Source: DAHUXN01 sp963811805
GTDB lineage: Bacteria; Acidobacteriota; Terriglobia; Acidiferrales; UBA7541
Direction of reading: 5' to 3'
Assembly: GCA_963811805.1 (NCBI GenBank)
Contig: CAWESU010000001.1
Location: 2,356,001 to 2,420,000, forward strand
Length of the DNA stretch: 64,000 nt
This document shows, one piece after another, positions 18,092 through 26,878 of this stretch. A model generated the notes under the pieces. That model saw nothing but the letters and a program-made list of their open reading frames with translations, searched no databases and was not told the origin of the DNA. Numbering within the stretch: position 1 is the first letter of the stretch; the number at the start of each line of letters is the position of its first letter. Position numbers and translations under genes: made by a program.

Positions 18092-18715
18092 ATGAATCTC
18101 TACCGCCACTGGGGCAAGCGCGTTTTGGATCTGTCGGTACTGCTTGTTATGTCGCCGTTCGTCATACCAATAGCGGTCGTTGCAGCACTGGCGGTGCGGC
18201 TACAAATGGGCGGTCCGGTGTTTTTCCGCCAGTTGCGTCCCGGTTACGAAGCCAAACCCTTCACCTTACTAAAGTTTCGAACGATGAATTCAACACGCGA
18301 TGAAGAGGGCAATTTGCTTTCTGATGAGAAAAGGCTTACCAAGTTGGGGGCGCGCCTGCGGCGCTACAGCATGGACGAAATACCCCAACTTTTGAATGTC
18401 TTGAAAGGTGAGATGAGCTTCGTCGGGCCGAGGCCATTATTGATGGAATACCTTAGTATGTATACGAAGGCGGAAGCACGGCGTCATGAAGTGAAACCAG
18501 GCATTACGGGATGGGCGCAAATCCACGGAAGAAACTCTCTATCGTGGGAAGCCCGCTTTGCTTTCGACCTCTGGTATGTCGACCATTGGGGTTTGGGCGT
18601 CGATGCTGGGATCCTCTTCCAGACCATTTGGCAGGTCATTATGCGCAAGAATATCGCTCACGATGGTCATGCGACGATGCCGGCGTTTACGAGGCGGGGG
18701 CCGATCGAGCCATGA
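18092..18715 (+). CDS. PglC-like initiating phosphoglycosyl transferase
   Basis: A 207-aa small monotopic phosphoglycosyl transferase of the bacterial sugar transferase family. One re-entrant membrane helix (LDLSVLLVMSPFVIPIAVVA) leads into LKFRTMNSTRDEEGN. Next comes the catalytic dyad Asp95-Glu96 in RRYSMDEIPQLLNVLKGEM and then SFVGPRPLLMEYL. The length matches the minimal PglC form, not the long WbaP/WcaJ form with extra helices. It would move a sugar phosphate onto undecaprenyl phosphate. The PglD-, PglE- and PglF-like neighbours make UDP-diacetylbacillosamine the likely donor. The next gene overlaps it by 4 bp (ATGA). Confidence 0.9.
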   Translation: MNLYRHWGKRVLDLSVLLVMSPFVIPIAVVAALAVRLQMGGPVFFRQLRPGYEAKPFTLLKFRTMNSTRDEEGNLLSDEKRLTKLGARLRRYSMDEIPQLLNVLKGEMSFVGPRPLLMEYLSMYTKAEARRHEVKPGITGWAQIHGRNSLSWEARFAFDLWYVDHWGLGVDAGILFQTIWQVIMRKNIAHDGHATMPAFTRRGPIEP

Positions 18716-19353
18716 AATCCGTAAGCATCTTTGTGTATGGTGCGGGTGGTCACGGCAAAGTCGTAGCTGATATTTTGATTTCGAAGAAAGAAAAACTATT
18801 TGCGGGCTTCGTGGACGATGGGGAAGAGTTGGCTGGCGCGAATGTGATTGGCTACCCCGTGCTCGGCAATGGCGAATGGCTGATCAAGAAAACGAAACGC
18901 CACCCAATAGCCATCGTCCTGGGAGTAGGTAGCAACTACAACCGACGTCGGCTTTCCCAACAGCTTGCCAAACGGGGCATTCAAATTCTCACCGCGATAC
19001 ATCCAGGCGCTATAGTGGCATCCTCGGCAGAGGTGGGTTCCGGGACAGTCATAATGGCTGGCGCGGTGGTTAATGCTAATGCGAAAATCGGAGAAGGGGT
19101 GATCCTAAACACTGGCGCAGTAGTCGAACATGATGTGAAAGTGGGTGATTACAGCCACATTTCACCCAACGCCTCTTTGGGGGGAGCCTCCCGAATCGGT
19201 GTGCTTTCTCATGTCGGGTTGGGCGCGGTGGTGCTGCCAGGTGTCACCATCGAAGCTGACAGCATCGTTGGGGCTGGTGCTGTCGTTCTATCAGATATTC
19301 CGAACAAGGTTGTGGCAGTCGGGGTCCCTGCCAGAATCCTGAGGAGAACGTAA
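18712..19353 (+). CDS. PglD/NeuD-family sugar O/N-acetyltransferase
   Basis: A 213-aa protein with an N-terminal Rossmann-like part (SIFVYGAGGHGKVVADIL) and a C-terminal left-handed beta-helix of hexapeptide repeats (IVASSAEVGSGTVIMAGAVV and onward). His140 in AVVEHDVKVGDYSHISPN aligns with the catalytic histidine of PglD. PglD acetylates the 4-amino group of UDP-4-amino-sugars with acetyl-CoA. The frame is open from 18511, but ATG at 18712 overlaps the PglC-like stop and gives the family N-terminus. Together with the aminotransferase that follows, it fits bacillosamine synthesis. Confidence 0.87.
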   Translation: MKSVSIFVYGAGGHGKVVADILISKKEKLFAGFVDDGEELAGANVIGYPVLGNGEWLIKKTKRHPIAIVLGVGSNYNRRRLSQQLAKRGIQILTAIHPGAIVASSAEVGSGTVIMAGAVVNANAKIGEGVILNTGAVVEHDVKVGDYSHISPNASLGGASRIGVLSHVGLGAVVLPGVTIEADSIVGAGAVVLSDIPNKVVAVGVPARILRRT

Positions 19354-19482
19354 GTTGTTTTGCTTTTCTCAAGACTTCCCGTTGAGTGTGACTCGTTCCT
19401 TTCTTCCGCTTTCCATAACTCAATAATTCACATTTCTGTCAAACCAAGGGCGGTAGCTCTAAGGGAGGGCTGCGTAGACAAC

Positions 19483-20610
19483 ATGAATGAGCGTATTCCA
19501 ATGTCAGCACCCGATCTCGATGCTCAAGACATAGCAGCGGTGGTTGAAGTGCTTCGTTCAGGTCGACTGTCGCTTGGACCAAGGATTGAGGCATTCGAAA
19601 AAGCAATTAGCGAATACGTCGGCGTTGGACACGCGGTTGCCGTCAGCTCCGGCACAGCGGCGCTGCATCTGATTGTTAAAGCCCTGGAGCTAGGGCCCGG
19701 CGATGAGGTATTGGTACCTTCATTCACGTTTGCGGCGAGCGTCAATGTTCTGCTTTACGAGGGTATAACGCCGGTCTTCTGCGACATTGAGGACGAAACC
19801 TATAATCTCGACCCATTCCAGCTGGAAAAACATATTACCCCGAAAACAAAAGCTATATTGGCAGTGGATGCTTTCGGACACCCAGCCGAATGGGGCGTGA
19901 TATCACGCGTGGCCGAGCAATATAATTTGAGGGTAATCGATGATTCTTGCGAGGCTCTCGGAGCAGAATATAACGGTCGCAAGCTGGGACAATTTGGCGA
20001 TGCAGCAGCATTCGCCTTCTACGCAAATAAACAGATTACAACGGGCGAGGGCGGAGCGCTGGTCACCAATAATCCTGAGATTGCCCGAGTAGCTCGCAGC
20101 CTCAGGAATCAAGGCCGTAGCGAGATGGGTTCGTGGCTCGAACATGAACGTCTCGGTTTTAATTATCGGATGAACGAAATGTCTGCCGCCTTGGGCGTGT
20201 CTCAATTGCGCCGAGTCGACACATTCTTGGCTCAGCGTCAACAGATCGCAGATTTATACACCAGTCGTCTGAGTCGTATTCCCCAGATTCGCACCCCTGT
20301 TGCCAGTCCGCGCGTTCGCGTGAGCTGGTTTGTGTATGTCATCACCTTGGACAAAGAAGTGGACAGAGATGCAGTAGTGGAGGCACTCGGAAAACGCGAG
20401 ATTCCGTGTAGATGCTATTTTTCGCCGGTTCACCTGCAGAGCTATATTCTCGGTCGAAATGATTGCCGAATCGGGGAATTGCCCGTGACGGAATCCATTG
20501 CCCGCCGGACACTGGCGTTACCGTTTCATAGTCGACTGCTGCCAAGTCAGGTGGATGAAGTTGTTGATGCCCTTCACGAAGTGGTCGCCGGTGTTCACGC
20601 TAAGAGTTAA
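19483..20610 (+). CDS. PglE-like DegT/DnrJ/EryC1/StrS sugar aminotransferase
   Basis: A PLP-dependent enzyme of about 375 aa. AVSSGTAALHLIVKALELG binds the cofactor phosphate. Asp153/Asp154 in VIDDSCEALGAEYNGRKLGQ contact the pyridine ring. Lys183 in AFAFYANKQITTGEGGAL is the Schiff-base lysine. It probably converts a UDP-4-keto-6-deoxy-GlcNAc to the 4-amino sugar, the step between the PglF-like dehydratase and the PglD-like acetyltransferase. The start is ATG 19483, with AAGGGAGGG about 13 bp in front. The open frame from 19360 would add 41 residues unlike the family. Confidence 0.88.
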   Translation: MNERIPMSAPDLDAQDIAAVVEVLRSGRLSLGPRIEAFEKAISEYVGVGHAVAVSSGTAALHLIVKALELGPGDEVLVPSFTFAASVNVLLYEGITPVFCDIEDETYNLDPFQLEKHITPKTKAILAVDAFGHPAEWGVISRVAEQYNLRVIDDSCEALGAEYNGRKLGQFGDAAAFAFYANKQITTGEGGALVTNNPEIARVARSLRNQGRSEMGSWLEHERLGFNYRMNEMSAALGVSQLRRVDTFLAQRQQIADLYTSRLSRIPQIRTPVASPRVRVSWFVYVITLDKEVDRDAVVEALGKREIPCRCYFSPVHLQSYILGRNDCRIGELPVTESIARRTLALPFHSRLLPSQVDEVVDALHEVVAGVHAKS

Positions 20611-21050
20611 GTGCCCAACTGTTCCGAGGTTTCGGTCGCAAGAGCAGGTCGCCGACGGGCAGATGAGTTTGAAAGCTTTGTAGTGCTCCCCATTAAAACT
20701 GCACGTCTCAGCTAAGCAAAATCGGTGCCTCCAAAGCGAGAGGCAACATGAGCGGGAAAATGCGCGCGGATGCGTGCCCGGAATACCAATGGCCGATTGT
20801 CTAGCAGGTCATCAAAGATCGGAAATCTCTCGAAGATGCACCTTAGACATGGGATCGCACTCCGAATCTGCACTGTCAATCGGAGCGGGGAGCCAAGGCA
20901 GCAATTCGGCGGACAAGCGCCGCCGTGGCTGAAGCCGACAGCGATTCACTTGCAAGCGTGGGAAATGATTGACGCAGGCTACCTGGCTACGCCGGTCGCC
21001 GCAACGTTGGTTATCGGTCGGTCGAGTTTGTATTCGGAGGGGAGCGCCAT
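20611..21050. other. Intergenic stretch inside the polysaccharide locus, no gene recognised
   Basis: About 440 bp between the PglE-like and PglF-like genes. It holds only an unconvincing 94-codon reading frame (20770-21054) with no family resemblance and a skewed composition. GGAGGGGAG just before 21051 is the likely ribosome-binding site of the next gene. I see no repeat or insertion-sequence ends. It may be the decayed remains of a lost gene. Confidence 0.4.
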
Positions 21051-22946
21051 ATGAATCGATTGACGCAGAGTTTTTTTAACAAGCGACCGATATTTATTTA
21101 CATTTTCCAGGCGATGCTTGTGTTCGTCTCCCTGGTCATAGGATGGCTGCTACGTTTCAATTTCTCATTGCCGTATCGGCACGTCCTGCTTACCTCCGGC
21201 TTGTTACTCATCGGGGTTCGCCTCGTTACCCTCCGTTTTTTTGGACTAAATCACGGCTGGTGGCACCTCGCCAGTGTGAGTGAAATTCTGAACATCCTTA
21301 AAGCAGTTATTGCCGGCTCGTTGGTGTTTTTCCTGCTCGATCGCTACCTGCTTGGGGTTACAGCGTTCCCTCGATCCATCTATTTTCTAGAGGCAATTCT
21401 TACCGCAGGTCTTCTTGCAGGTGCAAGATTGACTTCACGAATTTTAGCGGAGTCCGCCCGGCGCGACCCCTCGCGTGCGAAGCGGGTACTGCTAGTGGGA
21501 GCCGGGTTCGCCGCCCAGATGGTCATGCGAGAACTGGCTCGCCCCGATAGCGGCTACCGGGCGGTCGGATGTGTTGATGACGATCCATCGAAACGCGGCC
21601 TCCGCATCCAAGGACTGCCAGTGCTCGGTGCCGTGGATGAGATCGAATCTGTCGTGGAGAAGAATGCCGTCGACGAAATCCTTATTACCATTCCCTCCGC
21701 ATCGGGTAAACAGATGCGGCGCATAACCGAGGCTTGCCAGAGAACAAAGCTACCGTTCAAGACCGTGCCCGCGCTGCGCGAGATTATTCGCGGAGAAGCA
21801 ATAGTAAATCAGGTCCGCGAAGTACAGCTGGAAGATTTGTTGGGCCGGGAACCTGTCCAAATTGACTTGGCTGCCGTCCGGAGAGAAATCGTAGGCCGTA
21901 CGATCCTTGTAACGGGCGCTGCCGGTTCGATCGGATCCGAACTGTGTCGCCAAATAGTTGATTGCCGTCCTTCGCGGCTTCTCTGCCTAGATCAGAGCGA
22001 AACCGGGCTCTTCTTTCTTCAGTTGGAGCTTGCGACGCACAAGGATATCGGATTGACTTTTCGTGTAGCCGATGTAAATGACGTTGCCCGCATTCGCTCT
22101 CTGCTTTCGGAGTTCAGGCCGGAGATCATATTTCACGCCGCCGCATATAAGCATGTGCCGATGATGGAAACCAATGTTCAAGAGGCGGTCAAAAACAATG
22201 TATTGGCCCTTGTAGGCTTGTTGGATTCGGCTGACCAGGCGGGCTGCAAGAATTTCGTGTTGATTTCCTCCGATAAAGCGGTGAACCCCACAAACGTGAT
22301 GGGAGCAACCAAACGGATCTGTGAATTGATCCTTTCATCTCGACCGCAAAACGGAATGCGGTGTGTCTCGGTGCGATTCGGGAATGTGCTAGGTTCCAGC
22401 GGAAGCGTGATCACGGTACTGAAACAGCAGCTCAGAAATGGCGAGCCGTTAACAATCACCCATCCTGAAATTAGACGTTTCTTCATGATTACTCGTGAAG
22501 CTGTCGCCCTGGTCTTGCAAGCCTTTGTCATTGGATCTCATGGCGACATTCTTGTGTTGGACATGGGCGAGCCCATGCGGATATTGGATTTAGCCCTTAA
22601 TCTCATTCGGCTCTGTGGCAAGTCCGAGCAAGATGTGGAGGTTCAGTTCACCGGCTTGCGCGAAGGGGAGAAGATAGAAGAGGAGTTATTTTACCAATAT
22701 GAAATAGTATTGCCTACAGCCTGTGCAAAGATCAAGCGCACCAATGCCTTGACGACAAATTGGACGACGTTGTGTGGTCAGTTGGATGAACTTCGCGCGT
22801 CATTGAGCATCGATGGCGCCGCGCCGATTCGTGCCAAGATCAAGGAGATCGTCCCCGAATACTTGCACCAGACCTGCCATTCGCTGGACGTCGGTACCGA
22901 AGCGCTAGCAAATAATCGTTTCCAGGCTGTCGGAGATCACGACTAG
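21051..22946 (+). CDS. PglF/CapD-like membrane UDP-GlcNAc 4,6-dehydratase
   Basis: A 631-aa protein. It begins with four predicted membrane helices (about residues 12-135, starting FIYIFQAMLVFVSLVIGWLL). A CoA-binding-like Rossmann domain follows (VLLVGAGFAAQMVMREL), then the catalytic SDR domain with TILVTGAAGSIGSELCRQIV. The active-site region reads SSDKAVNPTNVMGATKRICE, with Met in the place of the SDR tyrosine as in FlaA1/PglF. These enzymes turn UDP-GlcNAc into UDP-4-keto-6-deoxy-GlcNAc at the membrane, the first step of the bacillosamine route. The two-Rossmann architecture is the usual long PglF/CapD/WbpM form. Confidence 0.9.
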   Translation: MNRLTQSFFNKRPIFIYIFQAMLVFVSLVIGWLLRFNFSLPYRHVLLTSGLLLIGVRLVTLRFFGLNHGWWHLASVSEILNILKAVIAGSLVFFLLDRYLLGVTAFPRSIYFLEAILTAGLLAGARLTSRILAESARRDPSRAKRVLLVGAGFAAQMVMRELARPDSGYRAVGCVDDDPSKRGLRIQGLPVLGAVDEIESVVEKNAVDEILITIPSASGKQMRRITEACQRTKLPFKTVPALREIIRGEAIVNQVREVQLEDLLGREPVQIDLAAVRREIVGRTILVTGAAGSIGSELCRQIVDCRPSRLLCLDQSETGLFFLQLELATHKDIGLTFRVADVNDVARIRSLLSEFRPEIIFHAAAYKHVPMMETNVQEAVKNNVLALVGLLDSADQAGCKNFVLISSDKAVNPTNVMGATKRICELILSSRPQNGMRCVSVRFGNVLGSSGSVITVLKQQLRNGEPLTITHPEIRRFFMITREAVALVLQAFVIGSHGDILVLDMGEPMRILDLALNLIRLCGKSEQDVEVQFTGLREGEKIEEELFYQYEIVLPTACAKIKRTNALTTNWTTLCGQLDELRASLSIDGAAPIRAKIKEIVPEYLHQTCHSLDVGTEALANNRFQAVGDHD

Positions 22947-22968
22947 TTTTGTTCACTGCACACCATTG

Positions 22969-24234
22969 ATGAAAATCCTTACTGTTGTAGGTGCGCGACC
23001 TAACTTTATGAAAGCCGCACCTATCATCGCTGCCTTTAATCAACACAACAGAGCAGTTGCTTTGCGTAGTGTCGAGCAAGACGAAGTGTCGCCAGAAATA
23101 ATCCAACACATCCTCGTTCACACTGGTCAACATTACGATGATTTGATGTCCGGTTCATTTTTCAGCGATCTGGGCCTTGCGGAACCGAACGTCCATCTTG
23201 AAGTCGGTTCGGGATCTCACGCGGTACAAACCGCGGAGATCATGAAGAAATTTGAGCGCGTGCTATGCGTCGAGGAGCCGGACGTCGTAATTGTGGTTGG
23301 CGATGTCAATTCGACTGTCGCCTGCGCTATGGCCAGCGCTAAAGTTTCTTTCAACTCTCGCGGTTCTAGGCCAATCATCGCTCACGTAGAGGCCGGGCTG
23401 CGCTCGTTCGATCGGTCCATGCCCGAGGAGATCAACCGCGTCGTAACCGACCACCTGTCGGATCTGTTGTTCGTGACGGAACGAAGCGGCCTTCGAAATT
23501 TGCACCGAGAAGGTATATCGCCCGACAAGCTCCATTTTGTGGGCAATACGATGATCGATTCTCTGCTTACTTTCATCGAGAGAGCTGATGCTTCGGATGT
23601 ATTAGAGGAGTTGGGGCTCCGAGTCGACCCGACAGAAAATGGCAAGGTGAAAGAAATCAGGCGTTATGCGCTTCTCACTCTCCATCGACCGTCGAACGTG
23701 GACGATCAAGTTACCTTTACGAATATTCTAGGTGGTTTAGAAGAGTTGGCGAAAGATCAGCCGATAGTTTTTCCCGTGCATCCTCGAACGCAGCAACGAA
23801 TCAAGGACTTCGGTCTGGAGCTTTCTCGTGCGGCGAGTGATACTAACAACGGGAACGCAGAGCCGGAGCTGCTGAACAAGAGCAGAGGAATCATGCTCAT
23901 CAATCCGTTGGGCTACCTCGATTTTCTATGTCTGGAGAAGCATGCGACGATTGTGGTGACTGATTCAGGCGGTATCCAAGAAGAAACCACTTACCTCCGA
24001 GTCCCGTGCGTGACGGTTCGAGAAAACACCGAAAGGCCCGTCACTATTGAGAGCGGAACGAATGTTGTTGCCGGAACAACCAAGCAGGGAATCAAGGAGG
24101 CCGTCCGATCTCAGATTGACCGGAAACGTCAGAACAGGACACCCGAGTATTGGGACGGACATGCTGCTGAGCGCATTCTAGAAACCTTGATTCGCGCACA
24201 TGCCTCGAAAGCTTCACTTCAAATGCGTCCTTAA
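22969..24234 (+). CDS. wecB: UDP-N-acetylglucosamine 2-epimerase (non-hydrolysing)
   Basis: A protein of about 421 aa matching WecB. It has KILTVVGARPNFMKAAPI at the N-terminus, VHTGQHYDDLMSGSFFSDL, HVEAGLRSFDRSMPEEINR, TLHRPSNVDD, and the C-terminal GGIQEETTYLRVPCVTVRENTERP signature, which is seen in two overlapping parts. It interconverts UDP-GlcNAc and UDP-ManNAc, so it adds a ManNAc or ManNAcA precursor to the locus. No UDP-ManNAc dehydrogenase (WecC) is present in the window. TTG at 22966 is directly before the ATG chosen. It is the last intact gene of the polysaccharide run. Confidence 0.92.
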   Translation: MKILTVVGARPNFMKAAPIIAAFNQHNRAVALRSVEQDEVSPEIIQHILVHTGQHYDDLMSGSFFSDLGLAEPNVHLEVGSGSHAVQTAEIMKKFERVLCVEEPDVVIVVGDVNSTVACAMASAKVSFNSRGSRPIIAHVEAGLRSFDRSMPEEINRVVTDHLSDLLFVTERSGLRNLHREGISPDKLHFVGNTMIDSLLTFIERADASDVLEELGLRVDPTENGKVKEIRRYALLTLHRPSNVDDQVTFTNILGGLEELAKDQPIVFPVHPRTQQRIKDFGLELSRAASDTNNGNAEPELLNKSRGIMLINPLGYLDFLCLEKHATIVVTDSGGIQEETTYLRVPCVTVRENTERPVTIESGTNVVAGTTKQGIKEAVRSQIDRKRQNRTPEYWDGHAAERILETLIRAHASKASLQMRP

Positions 24235-24259
24235 CCGTGTTATCCATTCTCGGTAGAAG

Positions 24260-24495
24260 TTATCCGATATCGTTGATGTGCGCAGCCCGATGGCAGTCGG
24301 CGCAAAGCGTGATCATATTTTCAATGGCGTCGTCTCCCAGGCGGCTTCTTGATTCGATGTGATGTGCCTGCAGGTTTTCTGATTTCCGCAGTTTTGGCAT
24401 CTCCATCCATCCCGCTCGAGCACCTGTCTTCGAAGTTCGTCGTACGCCTCTCTACCCAGGCGCAGGCGCGACCGCCTTGGGCGCAACGAAGTCAC
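24260..24495 (-). pseudogene. HNH endonuclease, frameshifted
   Basis: A small HNH nuclease of about 78 aa split by one missing base. The first part, starting at GTG 24495, contains LGREAYDELRRQVLERDGWR and CQNCGN. The second part, in the next frame, contains LQAHHIESRSRLGDDAIENM and ITLCADCH, ending with TAA at 24260. Together they give the full C-x2-C/H-H-N-H/C-x2-C pattern. The break lies at a run of four T's (24375-24378 on the + strand), where one extra base restores the frame. Either the gene is decayed or the assembly has an indel there. It lies directly behind the truncated gene below, as if the two once formed a pair. Confidence 0.8.
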
Positions 24496-24503
24496 GAGGC
24501 TTT

Positions 24504-24932
24504 TTACAACCCTTCGAGAAAGCTCATTTTCATCCCTTGGGGTAGCAGCTCGAACATTCGATTGATCGAAAGCAACAGAGCTTCCTCGTTGTTGTCCTGG
24601 CTCGCTCCTGCCAGAAAATCCGCACAGATCATCTCGAGACAGTAGCCCCGCGACTTGCTGGTGCCCAGCATCAGGCCGGCCGTCTCGAGCGCTTGCTCGA
24701 TCACCTGCAGCTGACTCTTGTACACCCTGAAATAGAGTAGTTCCCAGGGCTCCGTGTCTTTGCCGGTCAGGTGCTTCTCGACCTCCCGTTTGAAGACTTC
24801 GGTCTGCATGGGACGGGCTTTGTGCAACCAGATTGCACTTTCGAACCGCTGTCCCTCCCGCCGCGCCACCTTCGCTAACTCCGTCGCCTTGGTCCATCCC
24901 ACCTCCTTGAGCTGGTGCCGGGGCAAGCTCGC
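24504..24932 (-). pseudogene. 5'-truncated gene of unknown family, partner of the HNH gene
   Basis: About 142 codons are clearly coding, from SLPRHQLKEVGWTKATELAK to LPQGMKMSFLEGL and a TAA stop. The codon pattern and protein character fail above about 24932, and no start fits there, so the 5' part is missing. I recall similar proteins next to HNH genes in Acidobacteriota, but I cannot name a function. The segment KSQLQVIEQALETAGLMLG and GYCLEMICADFLAGA look like helical, well-conserved parts. It meets the oppositely oriented fragment at about 24.94 kb head to head, which marks a recombination or deletion point. Confidence 0.6.
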
Positions 24933-24948
24933 CCGAAAGCATGCGGAT

Positions 24949-25509
24949 GCAGGCTTTGACTCGGACAATATCGACGTTAAGGACGGATTGATCCGGCACA
25001 TCGAAAATCGCCAAGGTCTGGCTCGCTGCCTGGAGCTGCTCGACACATTGCATGAAGAAGTGGATAACAGCCCGGAGCTGTCGCTCGAATCCGTCGATTC
25101 GACCCTCAAAAGAATCTACGGGCCATCAAATCAGCAGCACTTGGATGATACTCTTTACGATGACTTTGCGGGTTGGTGCGCTACCGCGAGGGCCGAAGAA
25201 AAAGAACGCAAGAAAAACGGCTGGGCTTCTCCGGCAGAATGCAAGAAATGTGCGCTTGAGGTAATTAACTCTGAGATGAAGCGCCTAAAACAGTACAAGA
25301 AAGAGTCATTCGCGACTGATCTGCTGCGAATCGAGATTGAGAAACTCCGCCAAAGCGTCCCCGATTCTCCGGCACTCGATCGTTTAATGCGATACGAGGC
25401 AAGCCTCGAACGCGCTTTCGACCGTACGCTGAGTCAGCTCGAGCGCATCCAGCGGATGCGCAAGGGCCAAGCGGTTCCGCCTCCTCTCAAAGTGGATGTG
25501 AGCGTCTGA
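24949..25509 (+). pseudogene. 5'-truncated hypothetical gene (acidobacterial paralogous family)
   Basis: A coding remnant of about 186 codons running to TGA at 25509. The C-terminal end, LMRYEASLERAFDRTLSQLE followed by RIQRMRKGQAVPPPLKVDV, matches from memory a large paralogous family of unknown function in Acidobacteriota. Full members usually start with a GPKTPEGKAR-like segment, which is absent here. The open frame continues upstream to 24754 over the opposite-strand gene, but that part is antisense shadow. The loss of its 5' end at the same point as the opposite fragment suggests one rearrangement event. It could still be expressed from an internal start. Confidence 0.5.
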
Positions 25510-25984
25510 CGACCATATGAACGCTACGATTGGCGTTGGTTCTCATCTGAGCATGCCAATTTGCAAAACAAACTCGATTAAGATGTTTGTTTAGTGTAGA
25601 TACGGCTTTGAGCTTCCGCCGCCGTCCGACACTTTTCCAATCATCGTCCTTCCAGATTCAAGCTGACCGAATCCGCTCGCAGGCATCACCGTATCAGTCC
25701 AACTCGGAATGCATGCTATCCGAACCAGTGGAAGCGGGCTCCCTCGGATTCCGTAGAAGTCCAACTTCTAGCGCTCAAGTTACCGTTGGAGATCTACGGC
25801 GCAATCTGCTCCGGGCGACTGCGGACATGAGCACATTCGCTGGGCCTGTTCGACTGTTCATCGGGACAGGTTCCTCGCAAGACAAAAGAATCACGCACGG
25901 GTCGCGAAAGGGCAACGCCTCCGGTATCTTGGTATTTGAAGATATCTCGCAGAGTTGTTCCTGTTCCGAGGAGTGGCCCGGCCA
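25510..25984. other. Intergenic stretch, no gene recognised
   Basis: About 475 bp after the broken genes. A 202-codon frame (25587-26195) runs through it but has no family character and overlaps the well-supported gene that starts at 25985. No tRNA, terminator or inverted repeat stands out. It probably contains the promoter of the zinc-ribbon protein gene. Confidence 0.4.
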
Positions 25985-26821
25985 ATGCTCACCTGTCCGA
26001 ATTGCGGTCACAAGCAAGCCAGCGGAGACAAATGCCAGAAGTGCTCGTCGCTATTTTCGTATTACTCGCAATCGAAAACGCCGCCCGATAATCCGGACGA
26101 ACAACCCGTCGCCGCGACTCCGTCCGAGACCTCAGTTAGTCCAACGGCGCCGGCGGAAGGATTCTTCATCCCGTGGCGCACAGCCTATCGCGTGATGAGC
26201 GGGATAAGCCTCGCGCTGTTGCTGGCCGTGGTTTTCCTGATCTTTCACAAAGCTACCCCGCCGCAAGTACGCATCGATCCGCAAGCGGCCGCGCGCGCTG
26301 CTGCGAAACTTTCGGAGGCGCAGACCGCGGCGCAGCAAAACCAGCCGCATCAGGTCACGCTCGATTCTACGGAAGTGAATTCATATCTCAATTCCAATTT
26401 GCAGCTCGCAAAAGCTGGAGCACAATCCGACGCCGCATCTTCGACCGCACCACCGGATTCAGCGGCCACGCCCGCGGCATCCGCAGAGGCTCCTCCTGCC
26501 GACCCGACCATCGACGACGTGCAATCCGCAGTGAAAGATGTGAAGGTGGACATGGTCGGCGATTTGGTGAAGGCGTATGTGACCTTCGATTTTCACGGGA
26601 AGGATATGTCGCTCGAACTCGACGGGCATCTCTCTTCGGCCGATGGTTATTTGCACTTCGAGCCGACCGCGGGGGAACTCGGTTCGCTGCCGTTGCCGCA
26701 ATCGACACTCGACGCCGCCGTGGATAAGCTGATGTCGTCGCCGGAGAACCGCGAGAAGATGCGCCTGCCACCGGGGATCAATAGCATCAAGATTGTGAAC
26801 GGCCAAGTGGTCGTTAATTAG
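25985..26821 (+). CDS. Zinc-ribbon membrane protein of unknown function
   Basis: A protein of about 278 aa. The N-terminus MLTCPNCGHKQASGDKCQKC is a four-cysteine zinc ribbon. A Pro/Thr/Ser-rich linker and one membrane helix (about residues 66-87, GISLALLLAVVFLIFHKA) follow. The rest is probably extracytoplasmic. It contains VTLDSTEVNSYLNSNLQLAK and VKVDMVGDLVKAYVTFDFHG, and ends in KMRLPPGINSIKIVNGQVVV. The ordered domain between about 130 and 278 resembles lipid- or ligand-binding sheets seen in secreted hypothetical proteins, but I cannot name it. ATG at 25985 places the cysteine motif at the N-terminus. The cytoplasmic zinc ribbon with an outside domain suggests a sensor or assembly role, which is inference. 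Confidence 0.7.
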   Translation: MLTCPNCGHKQASGDKCQKCSSLFSYYSQSKTPPDNPDEQPVAATPSETSVSPTAPAEGFFIPWRTAYRVMSGISLALLLAVVFLIFHKATPPQVRIDPQAAARAAAKLSEAQTAAQQNQPHQVTLDSTEVNSYLNSNLQLAKAGAQSDAASSTAPPDSAATPAASAEAPPADPTIDDVQSAVKDVKVDMVGDLVKAYVTFDFHGKDMSLELDGHLSSADGYLHFEPTAGELGSLPLPQSTLDAAVDKLMSSPENREKMRLPPGINSIKIVNGQVVVN

Positions 26822-26878
26822 CCGTCGCCGCGACCGCAAATTGCGCGGCGGCTTGAAAACTTTACTCTGTAGTCCTCC

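Noticed and set aside
20770..21054. A 94-codon frame before the PglF-like gene
   Set aside because: No family resemblance and no convincing start; probably chance.
24754..24948. Start of the + strand hypothetical gene at 24754
   Set aside because: The first 65 codons are antisense to the truncated minus-strand gene and unlike the family.
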